From the NCBI GenBank assembly GCA_022793675.1, contig JAAWDH010000016.1:124001-188000 (forward strand): 64,000 nt of DNA, read 5' to 3'. Below, piece by piece: positions 41,312 through 49,324 of the stretch. The notes below the pieces were generated by a model that did not search any database, was not told the origin of the DNA, and saw nothing but the letters and a program-made list of their open reading frames with translations. The stretch comes from Oscillospiraceae bacterium. GTDB lineage: Bacteria; Bacillota; Clostridia; Oscillospirales; Ruminococcaceae. A program made the translations under genes and the position numbers. Position 1 is the first letter of the stretch, and each line of letters starts with the position of its first letter.

Positions 41312-41866
41312 ATGCAGACCTTGATTTTCAACGGCTCGCCGCGGAAAAACGGCGATACGACGTCCCTGCTGACGCTGCTGACTGAAGGGCTTTCCGGCGA
41401 GGTTTTGCGCGTAGACGCTTACGACGGCCTAATCAAGCCTTGTATCGACTGCCGGTACTGCTGGGAACAGCCCGGCTGCGCCATCCAGGACAGGATGCAG
41501 GAGGTCTACCGCTTTCTTGAAACCTGCGACAATGTTGTAATTGCTTCGCCTGTCTATTTCTCCGAGCTGACCGGCCCGCTCTTGTCGGTGTTAAGCCGGC
41601 TGCAGGCCCTTTACTGCGCAAGGGCTTTCCGCGGAGAAACCCTGTTTGGCCAGGACAAGCGAGGCTTGTGCATCTTAGTCGGCGGCGGCGACGGCTCCCT
41701 CTCCAAGGCAGAGGGGACGGCAAAAACCCTGCTACGGCAGATGGGGACGCGCGACCTTTTACCTCTTATCGCCTTTCACGACACCAACCGCCGTACCGCC
41801 GCCAAAGACCTTGTTTTGCAGCAGCAGCTTTTTGCGGCGGCAGAGGCCTTGTCAACGCCCCGTTAA
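41312..41866 (+). CDS. NAD(P)H-dependent flavin oxidoreductase (flavodoxin-like fold)
   Basis: A 184-residue protein with the FMN-binding loop at the N terminus (FNGSPRKNGDTTSLL) and the family segment NVVIASPVYFSELTGPLLSV. Two cysteines in KPCIDCRYCWEQPGCAI resemble the redox or cluster-adjacent cysteines of iron-sulfur flavoproteins. Likely an NAD(P)H-dependent FMN reductase or electron carrier. The 3' end overlaps the convergent XRE-type regulator gene by 15 bases. Ribosome site GGGAGG before ATG 41312. Confidence 0.85.
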   Translation: MQTLIFNGSPRKNGDTTSLLTLLTEGLSGEVLRVDAYDGLIKPCIDCRYCWEQPGCAIQDRMQEVYRFLETCDNVVIASPVYFSELTGPLLSVLSRLQALYCARAFRGETLFGQDKRGLCILVGGGDGSLSKAEGTAKTLLRQMGTRDLLPLIAFHDTNRRTAAKDLVLQQQLFAAAEALSTPR

Positions 41867-42475
41867 AGAACGGCGGGAGATTTTTTGGCTGAACAGCCCA
41901 TGATGGCTGCAATACCAATAAAGCGTCCCGCTGCTGCGGACGGCAAAGCGCGCCTCAGCGCTGCCTTCTGGGTAGAGCTTAACCAGCTCAAACCGGCCTA
42001 AGCTTGTGCTAAGGGCAATAAACGAAATAAAATGCTGCTTGTCCATCGGGTGGGTAAGCGTTAGGTAAAGCTCATCGTCCTCCCATTCGCAGGCCAGCCC
42101 GTGCGCTTCGTCCGCCTCCTCCGCTTCCAGCGGCGGCAGCGCCACGCCGCAGCAGGAAATCATCGCTTCCCCAGCGGCATGGATGATGTTGCCGCAGATC
42201 GGGCAGACATAAAGGGAGGCCCGCAACAGGTTCGCACCGCGGTTGCGGTTAACCACCTCTTCGCCGGAAAGCAGCTCCGGCAGGGAAATTTGCAGCACGG
42301 CCGCCAACGGCTCCAGCAGCGAAATATCGGGGAACCCCCGCCCGGTTTCCCATTTCGAGACGGTCTTCGCGCTTACCGAAAGTTTCTCAGCTAACGCCGC
42401 TTGGGTCAGGCCCAACCGTTCCCGCAATCGCTTAACGGCCTGCCCTGTTACATAATTGTTCATGTTGTTCACCAT
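41852..42475 (-). CDS. XRE-family regulator fused to a desulfoferrodoxin-like domain
   Basis: A 207-residue protein. Residues 12-65 are an XRE helix-turn-helix (KRLRERLGLTQAALAEKLSV; TVSKWETGRGFPDISLLEPL). The rest has a Cys pair (YVCPICGNI), a second pair (ISCCGVALP) and conserved histidines (LTHPMDKQHFISFIAL; YWYCSHHGLF), similar to the iron ligands of the superoxide-reductase/desulfoferrodoxin fold. It might sense metal or redox state. It is convergent with the flavin oxidoreductase. Two starts are possible (ATG 42475 or ATG 42463). Confidence 0.82.
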   Translation of the reverse strand: MVNNMNNYVTGQAVKRLRERLGLTQAALAEKLSVSAKTVSKWETGRGFPDISLLEPLAAVLQISLPELLSGEEVVNRNRGANLLRASLYVCPICGNIIHAAGEAMISCCGVALPPLEAEEADEAHGLACEWEDDELYLTLTHPMDKQHFISFIALSTSLGRFELVKLYPEGSAEARFAVRSSGTLYWYCSHHGLFSQKISRRSLTGR

Positions 42476-42576
42476 CCTTTCCTATCCAGGATACCATAGC
42501 GCCGGCCAAAAGGCAACCTACGCTGGGGAGAGTCGCGGCTCCGTATTATTTTTTACAGTATCGTTGTTTTGTGCTA

Positions 42577-42605
42577 TTTACAAAACCCCCGGCGCGTGAT
42601 AGGAT
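42577..42605 (+). promoter_or_regulatory. Promoter of the 178-aa membrane protein gene
   Basis: TTTACA (42577-42582), 17-base spacer ending TGA, TAGGAT (42600-42605), about 47 bases before the ATG. Confidence 0.55.
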
Positions 42606-42651
42606 ATAGAGGGATGATATTGAAAGGCTCCTCACAGTTTTAGGAGGGCGT

Positions 42652-43188
42652 ATGAAAAAACGCAAAAATTATGTAGCCTTTTCAATCGGTGCAGTACTGA
42701 TTTTAGCTGTGACAGCCGGACTGCTCTGGTTAGTGTGGCATTATCTTTGGATCGGCATCCTTTTTATTACTATCGTCCTTTCAGCCGGCAGCCTTTATCG
42801 GCTCTTTATCCTATTGGCGCCCCGCGCAGCAGCGGAAAGATGGATGAAAAGATTTATCCAGCAAGGCTGCCTGTTTCATATGTCCTTCTTTGAAAGAAAC
42901 AACGATTCCGATGAGGAAGGACCCTGCCTGACCCTTTCTCCGGCGCTGATCCGAAGGAACGGACTTTCCGAGCTGGTCTTTTCCGAAACACTGCCGCCGG
43001 AAAAGTGGGCTGATCCGCAAGAACTCGCAGAATTTCAAACAGAGATCTATTTCGGGCATACCTCACATTTTTTGTATTTTACCGGCAGGCTGAAAGCTAT
43101 AAAATCCGACGACAACCATCTTTATGAACTTCAGTTTGTCCCCTCTTCTATCCGACTCTCTAACCGTATAAAACCTTTCACCCCCTAG
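42652..43188 (+). CDS. Membrane protein of unknown function
   Basis: A 178-residue protein with two close N-terminal helices (FSIGAVLILAVTAGLLWLVW; LWIGILFITIVLSAGSLYRL) and a soluble C-terminal domain of about 110 residues with mixed helix and strand (CLTLSPALIRRNGLSELVFS; IYFGHTSHFLYFTGRLKAIK). The hairpin followed by a soluble, YcxB-like domain resembles small proteins that often sit alone in Firmicutes, but I cannot name it. The codon use is slightly more AT-rich than in its neighbours. It has a GGAGGGCGT ribosome site. Confidence 0.65.
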   Translation: MKKRKNYVAFSIGAVLILAVTAGLLWLVWHYLWIGILFITIVLSAGSLYRLFILLAPRAAAERWMKRFIQQGCLFHMSFFERNNDSDEEGPCLTLSPALIRRNGLSELVFSETLPPEKWADPQELAEFQTEIYFGHTSHFLYFTGRLKAIKSDDNHLYELQFVPSSIRLSNRIKPFTP

Positions 43189-43207
43189 TCGGGCAGGCTG
43201 CACCATA

Positions 43208-43315
43208 TCGACGCAGCAGGCGGCTATAGCTGTGTAGGCAGGTATCCTGGCGATTAAAAGTTTTTGCAGCTTAGCTTTGCTAAGCTAGGCTTTCTTTCAA
43301 AAAGCGCCGTACCCC
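43208..43315 (-). repeat. Intergenic repeat family, copy C
   Basis: Read on the minus strand it runs from GTACGGCGCTTTTTGAAAG through the palindromic tip (43306-43267, 40 bases identical to copy F), GCAAAAACTTTTAATCGCC, AGGATACCTGCCTACAC and the family end GCCGCCTGCTGCGTCG. It joins the F-type palindromic tip and the A/B-type tail, which shows that both belong to one family. On its right side is a short degenerate tandem of CCCCCGTAC units (43308-43345). Confidence 0.88.
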
Positions 43316-43392
43316 CGTACTCTTCGTCCCCCCGTACCCTCGTATTCCCTCGCAGCGGCGGCTGTGATTACAAATAAAAAAGGAGCTTTACC

Positions 43393-44043
43393 ATGAAAAT
43401 CGAAGCAAACGCAAAATTCATAATTACTGGTGACTCGGTCACTGACTGCGGCCGCGCCCGTCCCTACGGCGACGGCAACGGCGCGCTGGGCAGCGGCTAC
43501 GCGATGATGACGGCGGCGGCGCTGGATGCGGTCTACCCCGAACGGCACATCCATGTCGTCAATATGGGCCAGAGCGGCGACACCACCCGCGAACTGAAGG
43601 CCCGCTGGCAGCACGATGTCCTCGACCTGAAGCCCGACTGGGTTTCAGTCATGATCGGCGTCAACGATGTCTGGCGGCAGTACGACCGCCCCCACCACCC
43701 CGAAATCCATGTGTCGCTGGAGGAATACCGCGCTTCGCTTACAGAGTTGGTCACTGCGACCCTCCCCTCTTTGAGCGGTATGGTACTGATGACGCCGTTC
43801 TATATGGGACAAGAAAAAGAGGAGATTTTCCGGAAAACGCTGGCAGGTTACGGACAGATTGTCCGCGAAACCGCCGAAAAATACGGCCTTGTCTTTGTCG
43901 ATACCCAGGCGGCGATGGACGCTTATTTCGCCCATTACACCCCTTATGCAATGTCCGGCGACAAAATCCATCCCAACCATGTCGGCGGCATGATTATTGC
44001 CAGGGCGCTGCTGAAAGCGCTGGAATTTGACTGGAACCATTGA
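43393..44043 (+). CDS. SGNH/GDSL-family hydrolase
   Basis: A 216-residue protein. The catalytic Ser lies in block I (IITGDSVTDCGRARPYGDG), followed by Gly (NMGQSGDTT), Asn (MIGVNDVWRQYDRPHH) and the C-terminal Asp-x-x-His (GDKIHPNHVG). No signal peptide, so cytosolic. The family removes acyl groups from sugars or lipids. The stop codon overlaps the frame leading into the beta-mannosidase gene, and the two are likely one operon, so the enzyme may deacetylate manno-oligosaccharides; that role is inferred from context. Confidence 0.9.
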   Translation: MKIEANAKFIITGDSVTDCGRARPYGDGNGALGSGYAMMTAAALDAVYPERHIHVVNMGQSGDTTRELKARWQHDVLDLKPDWVSVMIGVNDVWRQYDRPHHPEIHVSLEEYRASLTELVTATLPSLSGMVLMTPFYMGQEKEEIFRKTLAGYGQIVRETAEKYGLVFVDTQAAMDAYFAHYTPYAMSGDKIHPNHVGGMIIARALLKALEFDWNH

Positions 44044-44069
44044 AATGGGGAAAGGAGCAGGGGGCTGCT

Positions 44070-46532
44070 ATGAAAACATTGAATCTCTGCGGCAGCTGGC
44101 AGTTCAGAGAGGCTGGCGCTGACCGCTGGCTTGCGGGCGAAGTGCCAGGCTCGGTGCTGGGCGACTTGCTGCGCGCCGGCGAAATCCCCGATCCCTTCTG
44201 GCGGGAAAATGAATATGCCGCCCGCGCGCTGTTTGAAAAAGACTACGAATATTGCCGCAGCTTTACGCTGCCAGAAGGTTTCCTTTCAGAGGAGCGGGCA
44301 GAGCTTTGCTGCGAAGGCCTGGACACGCTGGCCAAAGTCTATTTGAACGGGCAGCTGGTGCTGGACGCCGACAATATGCACCGCACCTGGATCACCGATG
44401 TCAAAGCGGCCCTCCAACCCGGCGAAAACCAGATCCGGGTATATTTTTCCTCGCCGATCCGCTATGCCGCCGACGCTTTTAAAGCCGGCGACGTGACAAT
44501 GGTCTCGGCCGGCTGTATGCCCGGCAGCAACTACCTGCGCAAGGCCCACTGTATGTTCGGCTGGGACTGGGGCCCGCAGCTCCCTGACGCTGGCATCTGG
44601 CGGCCTATCTTTCTGCGGGCGTCCTCCGGGGCTTTTTTAGAAGAGATTTATCCTGTCCAGCGCCACGCGGATGGGCAGGTCACGCTGATAGTCAACCTGC
44701 GGCTCTCCCACTGTGCGCCGGATAAAAAACGTACCGTCACGGCTGCGCTGACAGCGCCGGACGGCAAAACGCTGACCGTATCGGCGGATACGCCGGATGA
44801 AACGGCAGCGCTCACCCTGCTCGTCAAAAACCCCAAGCTGTGGTGGCCCAACGGCTTGGGAGAACAGCCGCTCTACCGTCTAGCGGTTTCTTTGGAAGAG
44901 GAAGGGGCCGTCCAGAACGAGACTGTGATGAATATAGGGCTGCGCACCCTGAAAGTTTCTACCGAGCCTGACGAGCACGGGCGGGAATTCGCTATGACAG
45001 TCAACGGCGTCAAGGCCTTTTCGATGGGTGCGGACTATATCCCCGAAGACAGCCTTTTCGGCCGCATCACGCCGGCAACAACCGAAAAGCTAATCAAAAA
45101 CTGCGTCCGCGCCAACTTCAACAGCATCCGCGTCTGGGGCGGCGGTTATTACCCTGACGATTGGTTCTACGACCTATGCGACCGTTACGGGCTGCTGGTA
45201 TGGCAGGATCTGATGTACGCCTGTAATATTTACGAGATTGACGAAGCGTTTGAGCAGAACATTGCGGCGGAAACCGCCGACAACGTCAAACGGCTGCGGC
45301 ACCACCCTTCGCTGGCACTCTGGTGCGGCAATAACGAAATGGAACTGGCTTGGTTGGAATGGGAGAGCGTCAAAGACCACCCAGCGCGGCTGAAGGCGGA
45401 TTATCTGTATCAGTTTGAATACCTGCTCAAGAGACTGGTCAAAAAATACGACCCAGAAACTTTCTACTGGCCTTCCTCGCCGTCTTCCGGCGGCAGCTTT
45501 GACAACCCCGGCGACCCAAGCTGCGGCGATGTCCATTACTGGGAGGTCTGGCACGGCAGACGCCCCTTCACGGATTACCGCAATTACCTGTTCCGCTACT
45601 GTTCGGAATTCGGGTTCCAATCCTTCCCCAGCTTCAAAACGGTGGAAAGCTTTACGCTGCCGGAGGACCGCAACATTTTCAGCCCAGTAATGGAGAGCCA
45701 CCAGAAAAACGATTCTGCCAACGGCGCTATCCTCGCCTACCTTGCCGACAATTACCGCTATCCTAAAGACTTTGACAGTCTGATCTATGTTTCCCAGCTT
45801 TTGCAGGCGCAGGCTATCCAGTATGGCGTCGAACATTGGCGGCGGCACCGCGGGGTCTGCATGGGGGCAATTTACTGGCAGCTCAACGACTGCTGGCCGG
45901 TGGCCAGCTGGGCGTCGGTCGACTATTTTGGACGCTGGAAGGCGCTGCATTACACGGCGAAACGGTTCTTTGCGCCGCTGACGGCGAGCATCCTTGACGA
46001 AGGCAGCCGGATGGCGGTCTGGGTGGAGAACGAACAACGACAGCCAGCGAATTGGAAGCTGGAAATGTCCCTCAAGGATATGGGCAACCAAACCCTTTGG
46101 CAGCAGGAGAAAACCGGCACAGCCGAGCCGCTTTCATCGGCGGAGGTGTTGGCGGAAGATTTTGCCCCGCTGGTCAAGGGCCGGGAGAGGCAAACCTATT
46201 TCGAGTACCAGCTTTGGCAGGGCGGGAAGCTGCTTTTTAACGACGTGGCTTTTTTTACCCAACCTAAGCATCTGGAACTGCCCCAGGCGGCTATCCGCTG
46301 GACAGTTGCCGAACAGGGAGACGCCTTCGTTATTACCCTCACTTCCGACGCTTTTGCCCACCGGGCCGAGCTGTCCGTCGAAGGGGCTGACGCGGTCTTT
46401 GAAGACAATTACATCCCGCTGACAGGCGGCGAGCGCGCCGTCCTGCTGCAAAAGGCCGACCTAAGCAAACCGCTGACGGCAAAAGAGCTGGCGGAGCGGC
46501 TGCGGGTACGGTCGCTGCGGGACAGCTACTAA
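44070..46532 (+). CDS. Beta-mannosidase (glycoside hydrolase family 2)
   Basis: About 820 residues. A sugar-binding N-terminal domain (LNLCGSWQFREAGADRWLAG) and Ig-like domains (VSAGCMPGSNYLRKAHCMFG with the following WDWGPQLPDAGIW) lead to a TIM barrel. The acid/base glutamate is in WCGNNEMELAW and the nucleophile glutamate in RYCSEFGFQSFPSF. The WDWGPQ motif is typical of beta-mannosidases in GH2. There is no signal peptide, so it acts on imported manno-oligosaccharides or mannosylated glycans. ATG 44070 is used because the GGAGCAGGGGG site sits before it; ATG 44040 overlaps the upstream gene. Confidence 0.92.
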   Translation: MKTLNLCGSWQFREAGADRWLAGEVPGSVLGDLLRAGEIPDPFWRENEYAARALFEKDYEYCRSFTLPEGFLSEERAELCCEGLDTLAKVYLNGQLVLDADNMHRTWITDVKAALQPGENQIRVYFSSPIRYAADAFKAGDVTMVSAGCMPGSNYLRKAHCMFGWDWGPQLPDAGIWRPIFLRASSGAFLEEIYPVQRHADGQVTLIVNLRLSHCAPDKKRTVTAALTAPDGKTLTVSADTPDETAALTLLVKNPKLWWPNGLGEQPLYRLAVSLEEEGAVQNETVMNIGLRTLKVSTEPDEHGREFAMTVNGVKAFSMGADYIPEDSLFGRITPATTEKLIKNCVRANFNSIRVWGGGYYPDDWFYDLCDRYGLLVWQDLMYACNIYEIDEAFEQNIAAETADNVKRLRHHPSLALWCGNNEMELAWLEWESVKDHPARLKADYLYQFEYLLKRLVKKYDPETFYWPSSPSSGGSFDNPGDPSCGDVHYWEVWHGRRPFTDYRNYLFRYCSEFGFQSFPSFKTVESFTLPEDRNIFSPVMESHQKNDSANGAILAYLADNYRYPKDFDSLIYVSQLLQAQAIQYGVEHWRRHRGVCMGAIYWQLNDCWPVASWASVDYFGRWKALHYTAKRFFAPLTASILDEGSRMAVWVENEQRQPANWKLEMSLKDMGNQTLWQQEKTGTAEPLSSAEVLAEDFAPLVKGRERQTYFEYQLWQGGKLLFNDVAFFTQPKHLELPQAAIRWTVAEQGDAFVITLTSDAFAHRAELSVEGADAVFEDNYIPLTGGERAVLLQKADLSKPLTAKELAERLRVRSLRDSY

Positions 46533-46535
46533 TAA

Positions 46536-46569
46536 AAAGGGACGAGCCTGGAAAACAGCCCGTCCCTTT
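46536..46569. terminator. Bidirectional intrinsic terminator
   Basis: AAAGGGACG (46536-46544) pairs with CGTCCCTTT (46561-46569) around a 16-base loop. On the minus strand a T run (TTTTTATTAG) follows, so it mainly ends the oadB-oadG transcript; it also stops the beta-mannosidase transcript. Confidence 0.82.
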
Positions 46570-46589
46570 GGTTTATTCTGATAGAGATA

Positions 46590-46742
46590 TTACTCAGCGT
46601 CTTTTTTGCCGCCGATGTTGACTCGCGTCAGCAGCGCCACCACGCCGATCAGCACTAACATCACGATAAAAATCGACAGCATCCCCAGCCCCATCACCTT
46701 CAGAGCGATCATGAGGTTGGCTATAGCTTCAGGACTGAACAT
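46590..46742 (-). CDS. Small gamma-type subunit of a sodium-pumping decarboxylase (OadG-like)
   Basis: A 50-residue protein with a single membrane helix (MLSIFIVMLVLIGVVALLTR) preceded by a short N terminus (MFSPEAIANLMIALKVMGLG) and a polar tail (VNIGGKKDAE). Small OadG/MmdD-type subunits anchor the soluble carboxyltransferase to the membrane pump. It follows oadB by 15 bases, with GGAGGGCG before ATG 46742. Its shortness makes the family call context-dependent. Confidence 0.75.
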   Translation of the reverse strand: MFSPEAIANLMIALKVMGLGMLSIFIVMLVLIGVVALLTRVNIGGKKDAE

Positions 46743-46757
46743 TCAAAACGCCCTCCT

Positions 46758-47897
46758 TTATTTGATAAACATCGGGATCAGGTTCAAAATCACGCCGCCG
46801 GCGATGACCGACCCAATCTGGCCAGACACATTGGCCCCCACCGCCTGCATCAGCAGATGGTTTTCGGGATCTTCAGCAACAGCCATTTTCTGGATAACCC
46901 GCGCAGACATCGGGAAGGCCGAAATACCAGCAGCCCCGACCATCGGATTGACCTTTTCCTTGACAAACAGGTTCATGACCTTGGCCACCAGCACGCCGCC
47001 GACGCTGTCCATTACAAAGGCCACCAGGCCCAAGACCATAATCAGCAGCGTCTCCCAGGTGACGAACTGCTCCGCCCGCATTGAGAAGGAAATGGTGATG
47101 CCCAAAAGCAGGGTGATGATATTGGCGAATTCGTTTTGCGCAGTTTTAGAGAGACTGTCCAAGCAGCCGCATTCCCGCAGAAGGTTGCCAAACATCAAAA
47201 AGCCCACCAGCGCCACCGACATCGGCGCAACTAGCCCGGCAACCAGCGTGACGATTACTGGGAAAAGGATGCGGGTGGTTTTGCTCACGGATTTAGGGTT
47301 ATAGGGCATCCGGATCATCCGTTCTTTTTTAGTGGTAACCAGCTTGATGGCCGCCGGCTGCACAATAGGCACTAGGGCCATATAGGAATAAGCTGCTACA
47401 GCGATAGCCCCCATATACTTAGAACGGAAAATCTGCGAAACCATAATTGCCGTAGGACCGTCTGCTGCGCCGATAATACCGATAGAGGCAGCGTCTTTCA
47501 GGTCGAAACCGAAAAGGCAGGCCAGCGCGACGGTAAAAAAGATGCCGAACTGTGCCGCTGCGCCGAAAATCATCATCTTAGGGTTGGAAAGCAGCGGCCC
47601 AAAGTCGATCATCGCGCCAATGCCGATAAACAGCAGGATGGGCAGCGCCTCGGAAGCCTCGATGGTGGTTTCGAACAGCCATTGGATAATGCCATGAGTC
47701 TCGCCGATGCCCTCCATCACCTGATCAATAGCACCGGAAAGGGGTAGGTTAACCAGGATTGCGCCAAAACCCATCGGCATCAGCAGCGCCGGCTCAAAGT
47801 CTTTGACAATGGCCAGGTAGATCAGCAGCCCGCCGATCAGATACATGACAATTTGCGCAGGCGTAATCGCCATAACGCCGGACAATAGGAAATCCAT
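46758..47897 (-). CDS. oadB: Sodium-translocating decarboxylase subunit beta
   Basis: A 379-residue protein with about 11 membrane helices. The sodium-site motif GIIGAADGPTAIMVSQIF contains the key aspartate (Asp203 in Klebsiella OadB), and the C-terminal ANVSGQIGSVIAGG carries the conserved Asn. The beta subunit exports Na+ coupled to decarboxylation of a carboxybiotin carrier (oxaloacetate, methylmalonyl-CoA or glutaconyl-CoA, depending on the alpha subunit). No alpha subunit or biotin carrier gene is in the window, so the substrate is open. It lies downstream of a structured leader with terminator. Ribosome site AGGAG before ATG 47897. Confidence 0.95.
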   Translation of the reverse strand: MDFLLSGVMAITPAQIVMYLIGGLLIYLAIVKDFEPALLMPMGFGAILVNLPLSGAIDQVMEGIGETHGIIQWLFETTIEASEALPILLFIGIGAMIDFGPLLSNPKMMIFGAAAQFGIFFTVALACLFGFDLKDAASIGIIGAADGPTAIMVSQIFRSKYMGAIAVAAYSYMALVPIVQPAAIKLVTTKKERMIRMPYNPKSVSKTTRILFPVIVTLVAGLVAPMSVALVGFLMFGNLLRECGCLDSLSKTAQNEFANIITLLLGITISFSMRAEQFVTWETLLIMVLGLVAFVMDSVGGVLVAKVMNLFVKEKVNPMVGAAGISAFPMSARVIQKMAVAEDPENHLLMQAVGANVSGQIGSVIAGGVILNLIPMFIK

Positions 47898-47933
47898 ACC
47901 GTTTCATCTCCTGTTTTTTGGGGTTTCATCATC

Positions 47934-47972
47934 AAAAAAGGCCTGTGTCCCACGCTGCCGAAGGACACAGGT
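47934..47972 (-). terminator. Leader terminator just before oadB
   Basis: ACCTGTGTCC (47972-47963) pairs with GGACACAGGC (47950-47941), followed by CTTTTTTG. It lies 37 bases before the oadB start, downstream of its promoter, so it must act as a regulated (attenuating) terminator. Confidence 0.85.
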
Positions 47973-48085
47973 CTTGTCATTTCAAGTTAAACCATGGCGT
48001 TGGACCTGTTTGACCCTGTCCGCTACCCGGGATGTTGATTTAACTGCGCATGGAATTGCGCCGACTACTCCCCTGAAGATATTCT
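47963..48085 (-). promoter_or_regulatory. Candidate metal-ion riboswitch (yybP-ykoY-like) in the oadB leader
   Basis: Order on the minus strand: CAGG-GGAGTAG (48075-48065), a hairpin GCGCA-ATTCCA-TGCGC, a 7-bp stem AGTTAAA/TTTAACT enclosing TCAACATCCCGGG, then ACAAGA-CCTG. The GGGGAGUAG and CAAGACC signatures, joined by a CAGG/CCUG closing stem, are what I recall of the yybP-ykoY (Mn2+) class. The CCTG strand is shared with the 5' arm of the terminator, so ligand binding would favour read-through. A sodium-sensing RNA would fit the gene better, so the ligand is open. A covariance-model search is decisive. Confidence 0.6.
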
Positions 48086-48096
48086 TTGATAGATTT

Positions 48097-48125
48097 AGTA
48101 TAGCACAACTTAATGCAAATGTCAA
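48097..48125 (-). promoter_or_regulatory. Promoter of the oadB-oadG leader transcript
   Basis: TTGACA (48125-48120), 17-base spacer ending TGC, TATACT (48102-48097): near-consensus with extended -10. The leader to oadB is about 190 bases. Confidence 0.88.
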
Positions 48126-48149
48126 TTCCTTTTTTAGGAGTATAGGGCA

Positions 48150-48250
48150 TCAGCGTTTAAAGATCTGAAAAAGTACAGGGCGCCTTCTGAAGAGAATCCC
48201 AAGCTTAGCAAAGTTAAGCGCAAATTTACACGCCTTCTGCGTCAAATACG
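48150..48250 (+). repeat. Intergenic repeat family, copy E
   Basis: Starts CAGCGTTTAAAGATCTGAAA, continues GTACAGGGCGCCTTCTGAAG, CCCAAGCTTAGCAAAGTTAAG (the palindromic tip, degraded), and ends GCCTTCTGCGTC. The starting block is shared with copy A at 60086. Both copies lie about 25 bases upstream of a TTGACA promoter on the opposite strand. Confidence 0.75.
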
Positions 48251-48347
48251 CCGCCAACCGCTTTTCTTTTACAATTTGCTATGCAAAATTTTAACGTTTT
48301 GGGGCTATACTATATTTGAGAATATCAATTAGAAAAGGTGGATTACG

Positions 48348-48467
48348 ATGAAAACTGCTGCTGTTATCTCTGCGATTCTATTTTCCGCATCCCTTTGCTT
48401 AGCTGCCGTGCTTGGGGCAATCAGGCTCTGCCAGCCCCAAGGCCCGCAGTATATTGTCATCGACTAA
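48348..48467 (+). CDS. Small exported or membrane peptide (39 aa)
   Basis: ATG 48348 to TAA 48467 encodes 39 residues. MKTAAVISAILFSASLCLAA is a signal-like or transmembrane helix and VLGAIRLCQPQGPQYIVID a short polar tail with one cysteine. The AAAAGGTGGATTACG ribosome site is good. It ends 160 bases before the TM2-domain gene. It could be a real micro-protein; no family is recognised. Confidence 0.5.
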   Translation: MKTAAVISAILFSASLCLAAVLGAIRLCQPQGPQYIVID

Positions 48468-48509
48468 CCTTATGCCGACGGGTATGCCCTGTTTTTTTGT
48501 GACAGGGCC

Positions 48510-48538
48510 TTGACTTATCCCTAGTTCTATGCCATAAT
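48510..48538 (+). promoter_or_regulatory. Promoter of the TM2-domain gene
   Basis: TTGACT (48510-48515), 17-base spacer, CATAAT (48533-48538). Just upstream a GCCCTGT/ACAGGGC hairpin (48486-48508) with a T-rich loop may end the preceding small-gene transcript. Confidence 0.65.
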
Positions 48539-48627
48539 AGAAGTATAGGCTTTGCCCTTTGTCTGTTCCGCCCCAGCCGTCTTTAACGGCGGGCAGGGGC
48601 TTAAATTTACATAAGGAGTTGTGACCC

Positions 48628-49278
48628 ATGTTCTGTCCCCAATGCGGAAGAGAAACCAAAGGAAAATTCTGTTCCTACTGCGGCGCGCTGATTGAACAGG
48701 CTCTGTCGGATGAGCCTTATGCCGAACCCCAGCAGGAGCCTTTCCAGCAGAGCGGCCAGCCGCTGCCTTTCAGCCAGCCGGAACCGCCTGCGCCCCAGGC
48801 CCCGCCAATGATGCAGCCGCCGCAGCCCTATCAGAACCAGCAGCCACCCCAGACGTACCAGCAGCCGCCCTACCAGCAACAGCCTCAACAATCCCCTTAT
48901 CAACAGGACAGCTATCAGCAGTCTTATGGGCAGCAGAACTATCAGCAGGGCGTCCCTCAAAGCGGTTACCAACAGCCCTACGGACAGCAACAGCCCACTA
49001 TTATCATTAATAACGCCAATAATAACAGTAATACCAACGCCAATGCTGCCGGCGGAATGGGCGGCATGATGGTCAGCCCCAAAAGCAAAGGCTGCGCTTT
49101 CCTGCTTTGCTTTTTCCTTGGCTTTTTAGGTGTGCACCGTTTTTATGTGGGAAAAGTCGGGACAGGGCTTCTTTGGCTGCTGACCGGCGGTATCTGCGGC
49201 ATTGGCGTGCTAATTGACCTGATTACGCTGCTCTTTGGCCACTTTACCGATGCTGCTGGTCTTCCGCTTAAAAACTGA
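48628..49278 (+). CDS. Zinc-ribbon and TM2-domain membrane protein
   Basis: A 216-residue protein in three parts. A CxxC...CxxC zinc ribbon comes first ([20 protein letters not shown]). A Gln/Pro/Tyr-rich low-complexity linker of about 110 residues ([16 protein letters not shown]-type repeats) follows. The C-terminal TM2 domain has two helices joined by a short turn ([38 protein letters not shown]). TM2 proteins are small membrane proteins of mostly unknown role. The zinc ribbon plus Q-rich spacer is common in Clostridia. AAGGAG ribosome site before ATG 48628. Confidence 0.88.
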   Translation: MFCPQCGRETKGKFCSYCGALIEQALSDEPYAEPQQEPFQQSGQPLPFSQPEPPAPQAPPMMQPPQPYQNQQPPQTYQQPPYQQQPQQSPYQQDSYQQSYGQQNYQQGVPQSGYQQPYGQQQPTIIINNANNNSNTNANAAGGMGGMMVSPKSKGCAFLLCFFLGFLGVHRFYVGKVGTGLLWLLTGGICGIGVLIDLITLLFGHFTDAAGLPLKN

Positions 49279-49324
49279 AGATAAACATAGCCTTTTAGGC
49301 CAAAACATTGCGAGAAAAAATCGG

